Assembly: GCF_003996965.1 (NCBI RefSeq)
Contig: NZ_QWDM01000017.1
Span: forward strand, 1 to 64,000
Reading direction: 5' to 3'
DNA length: 64,000 nucleotides
From: Flavobacterium cupreum
GTDB taxonomy: Bacteria; Bacteroidota; Bacteroidia; Flavobacteriales; Flavobacteriaceae
Below are positions 1 to 6,482 of the stretch, piece by piece (the first letter of the stretch is position 1; the number at the start of each line of letters is the position of its first letter). A program made the position numbers and the translations under genes. Below the pieces are notes generated by a model. It made no database searches. It was not told the origin of the DNA and was given only the letters and a program-made list of their open reading frames with translations.

Positions 1-150
1 CGAATCAGTCTCTATCGGTGCATTTATCAATCTCTCGATTATCTTACTCTTTATTCTTTTGTTCTAACATCTCTGTTAAAACGGCTGTCAATTCAATATG
101 TCTACGAACGTGTATTTCTTTTTCTTTTCGCTTGTTTCTCAAAGCGGGTG
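1..150 (-). other. Probable rRNA operon leader (transcribed leftwards)
   Basis: Gene-free sequence downstream of three tandem minus-strand promoters. Read on the minus strand it runs from the proximal promoter towards the left edge without a credible ORF, and it has the general look of the long untranslated leaders that precede 16S rRNA in Flavobacterium. The 16S gene would lie outside the window. Assignment to rRNA is inference from promoter strength, tandem arrangement and leader character. Confidence 0.6.
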
Positions 151-180
151 CAAAACTACAACTTCTTTTTTAATTAGCAA
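151..180 (-). promoter_or_regulatory. Tandem promoter, proximal (rRNA-type)
   Basis: On the minus strand a TTG (178-180) is followed after 19 bp by TAGTTTTG (151-158), an exact match to the Bacteroidota -33/-7 consensus TTG-N19-TAnnTTTG. The initial transcribed sequence CACCCGC is shared with the two promoters upstream. Confidence 0.75.
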
Positions 181-275
181 GAATTTTTTAAAGAATTTTT
201 GAAACTTTTTTTTCGCCTCATCTCTTTATCTTTCCTTACCAATCTCTCAATGAACTTCCCATGTTTTGCGGGGTG

Positions 276-306
276 CAAATGTAACATCCGTTTTCAAATC
301 TCACAA
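276..306 (-). promoter_or_regulatory. Tandem promoter, middle (rRNA-type)
   Basis: On the minus strand TTG (304-306), 20-bp spacer, TACATTTG (276-283), followed by CACCCCGC. It is the second of three promoters spaced about 120 bp apart that all point leftwards. Confidence 0.75.
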
Positions 307-396
307 GCTTTTTTGAATCTTTTTTTGAAAATAAATTTTCAGTTTGATTCGTATGCCTGTCAGTATTTCCGAGAACGTTAGTCGCTGTTGCGGGTG

Positions 397-426
397 CAAA
401 AGTAGGGAGTTTATCCGCTTAAACAA
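397..426 (-). promoter_or_regulatory. Tandem promoter, distal (rRNA-type)
   Basis: On the minus strand TTG (424-426), 19-bp spacer, TACTTTTG (397-404), followed by CACCCGC. No start codon or convincing ORF separates it from the two promoters further left, so all three appear to drive the same untranslated leader. Confidence 0.72.
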
Positions 427-518
427 TACCTTTTTCCAACTTTTTTTAATCTTTTTTATAAGTCGCTGGTTTTGCGTTTTTTACAAACCAATGTTTTTTT
501 GAGTTTTGTCCGGATTAA

Positions 519-1276
519 ATGGTTTTGGCTGGTTTTACCGCAAAGACGCTAAGTTTTTTTCTCTGCTGGTGTGTTTCGCAAAGAACGCAAGACTGGATTT
601 TACTGCGGTTTTTGATTTTGCGCAAAGGCGCAAAGGTGTTAAGTTTCCTTTTTTGGATGGGTTTTCCGGTGAAACAGTATCTTCTTAGACCGAATTCCTT
701 TTGAAACCTGCTCTTCTGGCCCCGGATGGAATTGGTTCACGCAAAGGCGCAGAGGCGCAAAGTTTCTTTTTTTCCCTAATATCTTTTTTGAAAACCAATG
801 CCTGGGCCAGATGGAAGTGGAAATCCTTTTGCTTTTGTGTGGTTTGCTGAAAAGATACGTTTAAATTCGACGCCTTCATTGGTTCACGCAAAGGCGCAAG
901 GGCGCAAAGCTTTTTATTTATACTTATATATAACGTACATCTCTTTTGGAAAGTACTGCGCTAGCCACGATGGAAGTGGAAATTCTTTTGCTTTTGTGTG
1001 GTTGCTGAAAAGACACGTTTAAATTTGACGCCTTCATTGGTTCACGCAAAGGCGCAAGGGCGCAAAGTTTTTTATTTATACTTATATATAACGTACATCT
1101 CTTTTGAAAACTACTGCCCTAGCCCGATCGAAGTAGAAATCCTTTTGCTTTTGGGTGGTTTGCTGAAAAGATACGTTTAAATTCGGCAGATTTATTAGTT
1201 CACGCAAAGGCGCAAGGGCGCAAAGTTTTTTCTTTGTACTTATATGGAACGTAAATTTCTTCCGAAAACTACTGCC
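519..1276. repeat. Tandem array of about 158-bp repeats
   Basis: Gene-free stretch built of repeats. The anchor ATGGAAGTGG and its close variants start at 811, 970, 1127 and 1286, giving periods of 159, 157 and 159 bp. Each unit carries the 5' half of the hairpin element seen complete at 1277-1353, then a CGCAAAGGCGCAAGGGCGC block, then an AT-rich TATATATAACGTACATC block. A shortened unit at about 718-800 lacks the middle part, and looser CGCAAAG-type copies occur from 537. Short ORFs across the array only read the repeats and are not proposed as genes. Confidence 0.85.
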
Positions 1277-1353
1277 CTAGCCCCGATGGAAGTGGAAATC
1301 CTTTTGCTTTTTCTGTAAAAAGCAAAAGATTGCAACGGACAGCGGGAAATAGC
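1277..1353 (+). ncRNA. Structured repeat element, complete copy 1
   Basis: The element runs from CTAGCCCCG to CGGGAAATAGC. It contains a perfect 12-bp hairpin, CTTTTGCTTTTT (1301-1312) with AAAAAGCAAAAG (1317-1328) around a 4-nt loop, flanked by conserved strands GTGGAAAT and GATTGCAACGGA and closed by CCCG/CGGG pairing. A second copy at 11444-11522 keeps the internal strands but changes both stems with pairing preserved, which supports a selected RNA or DNA fold. It may belong to the Flavo-1 RNA family described from flavobacteria; this is unverified. Strand is assumed. Confidence 0.5.
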
Positions 1354-1447
1354 TTCTTATTAAATTCCAAATTTTTAAATTCCAAATTCCAAAAGCTTCG
1401 ACTGCGCTCAGCTCGACAGAATAATTGCTGTACCTATATATAATGTA

Positions 1448-1487
1448 TAAAAAATAAACCCGGCAGGTTTTGGAAACCTGTCGGGTT
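1448..1487 (-). terminator. Terminator of the oxidoreductase gene
   Basis: Inverted repeat AACCCGACAGGTTT/AAACCTGCCGGGTT (1457-1487), followed on the minus strand by a run of T residues. It lies 47 bp after the stop of the leftward gene at 1534. The stem belongs to the same family as the hairpin at 11213-11245. Confidence 0.65.
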
Positions 1488-1533
1488 GTAGATACGAAAT
1501 CATTCCTTATATATAGGAGAGGAAAAAATCTCC

Positions 1534-2541
1534 TTATATTGTGTTTATGCTATCTATCACTTCTTTTGTGATACGAATGCTTTTTAGTTTTGCCTGATGA
1601 TCAAAAATTGGGCTTGTTGCCATTAGTTCGTCTACACGTGAGTAGTCGATGAATTTTTTAAGATCTGTTTCGAGCTGCTCTTTGTTTCCTGTAAACGTAC
1701 ATGCGGTCATTTGATTGACATGAAAACGTTCTTCTTCGCCCATGATATCATCCAGTGAATCTACGGGTGGCTGCAAACCTTTACGGTCATTTCTAATTAA
1801 GTTAAGAAACATTTGATACAGACTTGTCGATAATCTCTCGGCTTCTTCATTTGTATCGGCTGCAATGATATTGACGCAGGCCATTGTTTTGGGCTTGTCT
1901 AAAATTGCAGAGGGCTGGAAGTTTTCGCGGTAAAACTCAAAAGCCTGAATCATCTGGCGTGGTGCAAAATGTCCTGCAAAGGCATACGGCAATCCGTAAG
2001 CGGCGGCAAGGGCTGCACTTTCCATGCTTGAGCCTAAAATCCAGATGGGAACATTTGTGCCTTCGGCTGGAAATGCTCTTACTTTTGCTGTTGCATTTTC
2101 GGCTGAAAAATAATCCTGAAGTTTGGTTACATTTTGAGGAAAACGCTGTGCCTGTTCAAAAAAGTCTTTTCGAATAGCTTCGGCTGTTGGCTGATCTGTT
2201 CCCGGCGCTCTTCCTAATCCTAAATCGATTCGGTTTGGATAGAGTGTCTCCAGTGTTCCGAATTGCTCGGCTACTATTAAAGGAGAATGATTTGGCAACA
2301 TGATTCCGCCGGAACCTACGCGGATATTTTGGGTCTGACTGGCGATATAACCAATTAAGACGACTGTTGCAGAACTGGCAACGTGTGCCATATTATGATG
2401 TTCGGCCAGCCAAAAACGCTTGTAACCTAAGGTATCTGCCTCTTGTGCTATTTCTTTTGTTTTCTGAAATGTTTCAGTTGCGTTGCTATCTTGTGTAATG
2501 ATAGCGAGTTCTAATATGGAGATTGAAATTGGTTTTTTCAT
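1534..2541 (-). CDS. LLM-class flavin-dependent oxidoreductase
   Basis: A 335-residue protein of the bacterial luciferase-like monooxygenase superfamily, probably of the MsnO8-like single-component group. These enzymes are TIM barrels that use reduced FMN to oxidise an organic substrate; the substrate cannot be told from sequence. Family signatures are FWLAEHHNM near residue 43, VGSGGIMLPNHSPL near 75 and LGLGRAPGTD near 106, and the length is typical. There is no signal peptide, so it is cytoplasmic. It is monocistronic: a terminator follows at 1448-1487 and the next gene upstream ends 97 bp away. A minus-strand TAATTTTG (2561-2568) lies just before the start and may be the -7 box. Confidence 0.85.
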   Translation of the reverse strand: MKKPISISILELAIITQDSNATETFQKTKEIAQEADTLGYKRFWLAEHHNMAHVASSATVVLIGYIASQTQNIRVGSGGIMLPNHSPLIVAEQFGTLETLYPNRIDLGLGRAPGTDQPTAEAIRKDFFEQAQRFPQNVTKLQDYFSAENATAKVRAFPAEGTNVPIWILGSSMESAALAAAYGLPYAFAGHFAPRQMIQAFEFYRENFQPSAILDKPKTMACVNIIAADTNEEAERLSTSLYQMFLNLIRNDRKGLQPPVDSLDDIMGEEERFHVNQMTACTFTGNKEQLETDLKKFIDYSRVDELMATSPIFDHQAKLKSIRITKEVIDSINTI

Positions 2542-2637
2542 ATATAATGTAACTTTTATGCAAAATTAATTCATTTCATATAAAGCCCGGATTCTTTCGT
2601 GTTAATAGAATTATAATGTTTGTAGATACAAATGTGT

Positions 2638-3867
2638 TTACTTGAATTGAAGGTTAATCAATTTGTGTTTGTTCTTTCCATCATCAGAAATTGTAACATC
2701 CGGTGATTTTGATTCTGTTTCAAATTTAGCGGGGGTGTCGATTGCCAATGAAATAGCACGATATCTAAATGTTGGTGGAATTTCAGGAAGCTCAATTGTA
2801 ACTTCTGCTTCTTTACCTTTTTGTACATAATTGATTTTGATTCTGTCGCGAAGCCAGATATATTCGTATACTTCCTGCCACGGTGCCATCCAGAGACTAT
2901 CATCGCCTTTTGAACCGTATTTATTGGCAATACTTGTCATATAATATTTGAAATCAGTAAAACGCATACTCAACGACCACAGATTCCCGTTTCCCACTCC
3001 GTGTGTATAGGCATTGTACCAGATTGGATCCGGCAATTTAGCTACCGAATCAAAAGTCGTCAAATACCGATCCATGGTTTTAAACCCAATTGTATCTTTT
3101 GAGCTCTGTACAAAAACTCTGGAATAGACCATTTTGTCTAAATTTACTTTGTCTTTGACCTTAATTACTGGCCCTGCACCGACATAAGAGGCCACTGAAA
3201 AAGAACCGTTTGCAAGCGCGTCTTTTTCATATTCCAAATGATAGCCCGGATCGCTTTCGCCACCTGGAACCACAAATTGGGACATTGTAAAACCTAAATT
3301 TTGCTGTATGGAAGTCGTGTTCCCTGTCACTTCTGTTAAAAAATTGGTTCCGTGTTTGGTCGCGTGATGCAACCCATGATTCAGAATATCCCAGCCGGAA
3401 TTGTACATTTCTTTGACTTCTGCCCAGGAAAGATGTCCACGGTAAGCCGAAAAATCTCCAATAGCCCCGCCATTAATGGCCAATCCCAACTTAAACGGAA
3501 TTTTATTCCCTACTCCATCCGAGTAAAAAAGCCCCTTTGAATTTGTTCCGTCGCCTCCCTGGTCACTTTTCCATTCGTCGACCATGGGACCGCTAATTTT
3601 TCCGCCATTCAATAATGGAAAAGAAGTTAGATAAGCCGATCGATATCCATCATCCAAAGTAAAACTATACGCCAAATGTTTGTTGAATTTTAAAAAAGCC
3701 GGCATTATTCTGATCTTCTCATTAGATTTTAATTTTATCCTGAACGAAATAATTGAAGTTTTTACAGTGTCTTTTTGAGGTTTTGAATGATTTCCAAAAC
3801 AGAAAACCGTAGTTAAAAGAAGTGCTGCGAATACTAATAGCTTTATTCGGTTTGGTAGTATTTTCAT
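2638..3867 (-). CDS. Secreted polysaccharide deacetylase-like protein
   Basis: A 409-residue protein with an N-terminal hydrophobic signal (about residues 9-25) and a NodB-type deacetylase fold. SFTLDDGY near residue 68 corresponds to the TFDDG metal and base motif, and WDILNHGLHH near 155 to the HxxxH metal motif. Such enzymes deacetylate N- or O-acetylated glycans with a divalent metal. The region after about residue 340 looks like a beta-rich accessory segment. No carbohydrate-utilisation genes surround it, so the substrate is open (peptidoglycan, exopolysaccharide or host glycan). It is transcribed towards the oxidoreductase but separated by 97 bp, and is probably a single unit. Confidence 0.75.
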   Translation of the reverse strand: MKILPNRIKLLVFAALLLTTVFCFGNHSKPQKDTVKTSIISFRIKLKSNEKIRIMPAFLKFNKHLAYSFTLDDGYRSAYLTSFPLLNGGKISGPMVDEWKSDQGGDGTNSKGLFYSDGVGNKIPFKLGLAINGGAIGDFSAYRGHLSWAEVKEMYNSGWDILNHGLHHATKHGTNFLTEVTGNTTSIQQNLGFTMSQFVVPGGESDPGYHLEYEKDALANGSFSVASYVGAGPVIKVKDKVNLDKMVYSRVFVQSSKDTIGFKTMDRYLTTFDSVAKLPDPIWYNAYTHGVGNGNLWSLSMRFTDFKYYMTSIANKYGSKGDDSLWMAPWQEVYEYIWLRDRIKINYVQKGKEAEVTIELPEIPPTFRYRAISLAIDTPAKFETESKSPDVTISDDGKNKHKLINLQFK

Positions 3868-4000
3868 TTGAGGTGTAATTAATAGCTTCTAAAGATACAT
3901 CTCTTTAAAAAAATTCGATTAGAAAAGAGGAAATTTCAATACTTCAAAATGCTTTTTTACGAAATTTATACGGAATGCTGAAGTCAAATGATTTTAAACC

Positions 4001-4008
4001 TAAATTTG
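4001..4008 (+). promoter_or_regulatory. -7 promoter box of the kdp response regulator
   Basis: TAAATTTG matches the Bacteroidota -7 consensus TAnnTTTG. No good TTG lies 19-21 bp upstream. It sits inside the longest possible reading frame of the downstream gene, between an upstream ATG (3988) and the ATG at 4045, which supports the later start. Confidence 0.45.
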
Positions 4009-4044
4009 TATTCCGAAATAACATCCGCTTTAGCAATATTCCAA

Positions 4045-5385
4045 ATGACACATAAAATTTTAATTATAGACGACGAAGAAAAACTCAGAAGTCTGCTGGC
4101 CCGCATTGTAAAATCGGAAGGATTTGAAGTTGTGGAGGCCAAAGATCTGAAATCGGGCTTTAAGAAACTCGAACAAACCGATATTGATGTCGTTTTGTGT
4201 GATGTGAAATTGCCGGATGGAAACGGTGTCGATTTCCTGCAAAATATTAAAGGAAGTTTTCCGCTTACTGAAGTTATTTTGCTAACGGCTTTCGGGAATA
4301 TCGCAGACGGCGTTCAGGCCATGAAAAATGGCGCTTTCGATTATATCGTAAAAGGAGATGACAATGACAAGATTATTCCGCTTCTCTATAAGGCTGTCGA
4401 AAAAGTACATTTGCAAAAAAAGGTACAGCAGCTGGAGAAACGTATTGGTGATAAATATTCTTTTGATACCATTATTGGAAAGTCGAAAGGAATTGAGCAG
4501 GTTATTGATCTTGCCAAAAAAGTAGCCAAAACCGACTCAACTGTTTTGCTTACCGGAGAAACCGGAACGGGAAAAGAAGTTTTCGCACAGGCCATTCATG
4601 AAAACAGTAACCGTGTCGGAAAATCTTTTGTAGCCCTAAATTGCAGTACTTTTAGCAAGGAAATTTTAGAAAGCGAACTTTTCGGCCACAAACAAGGTGC
4701 TTTTACCGGGGCCTTAAAAGATAAAAAAGGATTTATTGAAGAGGCCAATGGCGGTACCTTATTTCTGGATGAAATTGGGGAAATGCCCATTGAACTGCAG
4801 GCCAAATTATTACGTGTTTTAGAAACCAGCGAATATATTCCGGTTGGTGATACTGTTCCAAAAAAGTCCAATTTCAGATTAATTGCAGCGACCAACAGGG
4901 ATTTAAAAACAGAAAGTGATGAACACCGTTTTCGTTCTGATTTGTATTTTCGCCTCAATATTTTCGAAATCAAACTCCCTCCCTTGAGAGAAAGAGTTAA
5001 AGACATTGGTGCTTTGAGCCTTTCTTTTGTGAAGCAATTCTCCGAAAAAACAAACAAGAAAACTTTAGAAATTTCAAATGACTTTCTTCAAAAATTGGAA
5101 AGCTATTCCTGGCCCGGAAATATTCGCGAACTCAAAAATATTATTGAACGCTCAGTTATTTTAAGCGATACCGTTTTAACCGCTGATGTGCTGCCTTACG
5201 AAATGCAGCATCAGCCTGAAAAACCGACCAAATCGATGTCGGCTTTTTCTATGCAGAGTATCGAAAAACTGCATATCCAGAAGGTTTTAAATTATACCAA
5301 AGGCAATAAGGCCGAGACTGCACGTTTACTTGAAATCGGGATTGCGACTTTGTATCGCAAGTTAGAGGAGTACGGGATTCAATAA
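4045..5385 (+). CDS. Sigma-54-dependent NtrC-type response regulator of the kdp locus
   Basis: A 446-residue activator with a receiver domain (residues 4-120, phospho-acceptor D53 in CDVKLPDG), an AAA+ sigma-54 activation domain (Walker A GETGTGKE 171-178, the sigma-54 contact loop GAFTGA 218-223, Walker B GGTLFLDEIG 236-245) and a C-terminal Fis-type helix-turn-helix (about 405-443). All motifs are intact, so it should activate RNA polymerase-sigma54. It lies immediately upstream of the kdp genes, and the locus contains a histidine kinase (14596) but no OmpR-type KdpE, so it is the probable KdpE replacement. The ATG at 4045 is preferred over 3988 because the receiver domain starts there and a TAnnTTTG box lies between. 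Confidence 0.88.
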   Translation: MTHKILIIDDEEKLRSLLARIVKSEGFEVVEAKDLKSGFKKLEQTDIDVVLCDVKLPDGNGVDFLQNIKGSFPLTEVILLTAFGNIADGVQAMKNGAFDYIVKGDDNDKIIPLLYKAVEKVHLQKKVQQLEKRIGDKYSFDTIIGKSKGIEQVIDLAKKVAKTDSTVLLTGETGTGKEVFAQAIHENSNRVGKSFVALNCSTFSKEILESELFGHKQGAFTGALKDKKGFIEEANGGTLFLDEIGEMPIELQAKLLRVLETSEYIPVGDTVPKKSNFRLIAATNRDLKTESDEHRFRSDLYFRLNIFEIKLPPLRERVKDIGALSLSFVKQFSEKTNKKTLEISNDFLQKLESYSWPGNIRELKNIIERSVILSDTVLTADVLPYEMQHQPEKPTKSMSAFSMQSIEKLHIQKVLNYTKGNKAETARLLEIGIATLYRKLEEYGIQ

Positions 5386-5665
5386 AAATTCCAATTGCTG
5401 TGGTGAATTATAAATTCCAATTCTGATAGTTGTGGGTAAATTTTAAATTCCAAATTCCAACTGCTGTGGTGAATTATAAATTCAATTCCGATAGTGTGGG
5501 TAAATTTTAAATTCCAAATTCCAATTGCTGTGGGTGAAATCTAAATTCCAATTCTTATGGTTGTGGGTAAATTTTAAATTCCAAATTCCAATTGCTGTGG
5601 ATGAAATCTAAATTTCAATTCTTATCGTTGTGGGTCAATTTTAAATTCCAATCGCTTTGGTGAGT
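5386..5665. repeat. Tandem repeat of about 66 bp, four and a half copies
   Basis: Directly after the regulator stop codon a unit with AATTCCAATTGCTGTGGTGA, AAATTCCAATTC and GTTGTGGGTAAATTTT recurs; the GCTGTGG/GCTTTGG anchor falls at 5397, 5463, 5527, 5594 and 5654 (periods 66, 64, 67, 60). Copies differ by substitutions and small indels. It has no coding potential. AATTCCAAATTCC words also occur singly at 1372-1392, about 24545 and 31135-31160. Confidence 0.85.
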
Positions 5666-5689
5666 TTCAGATTCGATGGGACTGGAATT

Positions 5690-5736
5690 AGCCTATCATT
5701 TTAATAAAAGCTTATCATTTTGATAGGCTTTTTTTG
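5690..5736 (+). terminator. Terminator of the response regulator gene
   Basis: Inverted repeat AGCCTATCA (5690-5698) with TGATAGGCT (5721-5729), followed by a run of eight T residues. It separates the regulator from the kdp structural genes. Confidence 0.7.
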
Positions 5737-5757
5737 TGCCCAATTTTTGGCACAAAA
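5732..5757. promoter_or_regulatory. Perfect inverted repeat upstream of the kdp structural genes
   Basis: TTTTGTGCC (5732-5740), 8-bp spacer, GGCACAAAA (5749-5757). It lies about 95 bp before the first gene of the block, a distance fitting an enhancer for an NtrC-type activator, so it is a candidate binding site for the regulator at 4045. It could instead be part of the preceding terminator region or a repeat remnant, because the hairpin at 11468-11494 uses similar arms. Confidence 0.4.
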
Positions 5758-5803
5758 CTACATTCCTTTTATTGACAGTGCTTTAGCTATAACCTGACTT
5801 TTT

Positions 5804-5820
5804 CGGAACATTTTTTGGCA
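5804..5820 (+). promoter_or_regulatory. Weak sigma-54 (-24/-12) promoter candidate
   Basis: CGGAAC at 5804-5809 and TTGGCA at 5815-5820 resemble the -24 (TGGCAC) and -12 (TTGCA) elements, but the GG-to-GC spacing is 11 rather than the strict 10 bp. It is proposed only because a sigma-54 activator is encoded next door and the position (start about 20 bp before the ATG at 5851) would suit. Confidence 0.2.
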
Positions 5821-5850
5821 TAAGGAGGAAGAACATAAAAATTCATTCTC

Positions 5851-6132
5851 ATGAAAAATCAAGTCAATTCTATTTACAAACAAGCAGAGCGTTTTGCGGA
5901 TATCACTAAAAAATCAATTATTTCAGGTAATATCGTTCGGGCAAAAAAATGCTTAGCACTTGCTGAACGTTTGTTTATTACGGGAAGTATCGAGACCAAA
6001 AATGCCATTTCCAATGTGTACATTTTCTCTGTCTCTTCTTTTATGGAAATGCGTCACTGCAACATTTCTCACCTTTTCCCTCAAACGCTTAAAGCGGAAT
6101 ATATCAAACAAGTTAATACTTCAGGCGTATAA
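5851..6132 (+). CDS. Small soluble protein at the head of the kdp block, function unknown
   Basis: A 93-residue protein without signal peptide or membrane segment. It is predicted mostly alpha-helical, with a basic N-terminal half (KQAERFADITKKSI, RAKKCLALAERLF) resembling a short helical-repeat or protein-interaction domain, and one Cys in each half. It may be a member of a small uncharacterised family found beside Bacteroidota kdp operons; I cannot name it with certainty. It follows the regulator terminator and precedes the micropeptides and kdpA on the same strand, so it is probably the first gene of the potassium-responsive transcript. It could be a modulator of the regulator or kinase, or an assembly factor; the sequence does not decide. 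The start is the first ATG after AAGGAGGAAGAAC, an A/G-rich stretch that could act as a weak ribosome-binding site. Confidence 0.7.
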   Translation: MKNQVNSIYKQAERFADITKKSIISGNIVRAKKCLALAERLFITGSIETKNAISNVYIFSVSSFMEMRHCNISHLFPQTLKAEYIKQVNTSGV

Positions 6133-6209
6133 AATGTTTAATCGGTTGACTGTCGAATTGGTTAACCGTCTAAAATCTAATAGTCCAATAATCTAATAAT
6201 CCAAAACCT

Positions 6210-6296
6210 ATGTTAATCACTTTTCTTTTACTCGCACTTGCCGTTGTGTTATTTGCGATTTGTTTTAAATCAGTTGAATTTTTTGAAAAAATCTAA
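6210..6296 (+). CDS. Single-pass membrane micropeptide upstream of kdpF
   Basis: A 28-codon ORF (MLITFLLLALAVVLFAICF then KSVEFFEKI). Residues 2-19 form one hydrophobic helix followed by a short charged tail, the architecture of KdpF-like peptides. It ends 3 bp before the KdpF start, which argues for translational coupling and against chance. No name is known to me. It may be a second KdpF-type stabiliser of the KdpABC complex or a small regulator of the pump. It is too short for ordinary gene callers, and confidence rests on context and hydrophobicity. Confidence 0.6.
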   Translation: MLITFLLLALAVVLFAICFKSVEFFEKI

Positions 6297-6299
6297 ATC

Positions 6300-6377
6300 A
6301 TGACTGCACTATTTATTATTTCGATTGCCGTTTTCGGCTATTTGGTTTATGTATTAATCAAACCTGAAAAATTTTAA
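6300..6377 (+). CDS. kdpF: KdpF, small subunit of the potassium pump
   Basis: A 25-residue peptide, MTALFIISIAVFGYLVYVLI ending KPEKF, with one transmembrane helix. The P-E-[KR]-F tail after a single helix is the hallmark of KdpF, which binds KdpA in the membrane and stabilises KdpFABC. It lies 105 bp before kdpA. The gap to kdpA holds short direct repeats (CACATCTCAC twice) and no gene. Confidence 0.85.
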   Translation: MTALFIISIAVFGYLVYVLIKPEKF

Positions 6378-6482
6378 TCCGGTGAAAAGTTATAAGTGAG
6401 AAGTTGGAGGTTAGGTGTTAACCTTCATTTACAAATCACATCTCACTTTTTACAGTTCACATCTCACAAAATATAAAAAATT

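Noticed and set aside
798..1180. Small proteins MPGPDGSGN... and MVAEKTRLN...
   Set aside because: Both read the tandem repeat and differ only as the repeat units do; no independent coding signal.
519..1353. CRISPR-like array
   Set aside because: The period of about 158 bp with near-identical whole units and no unique spacers is a tandem duplication, not repeat-spacer architecture; no cas genes are nearby.
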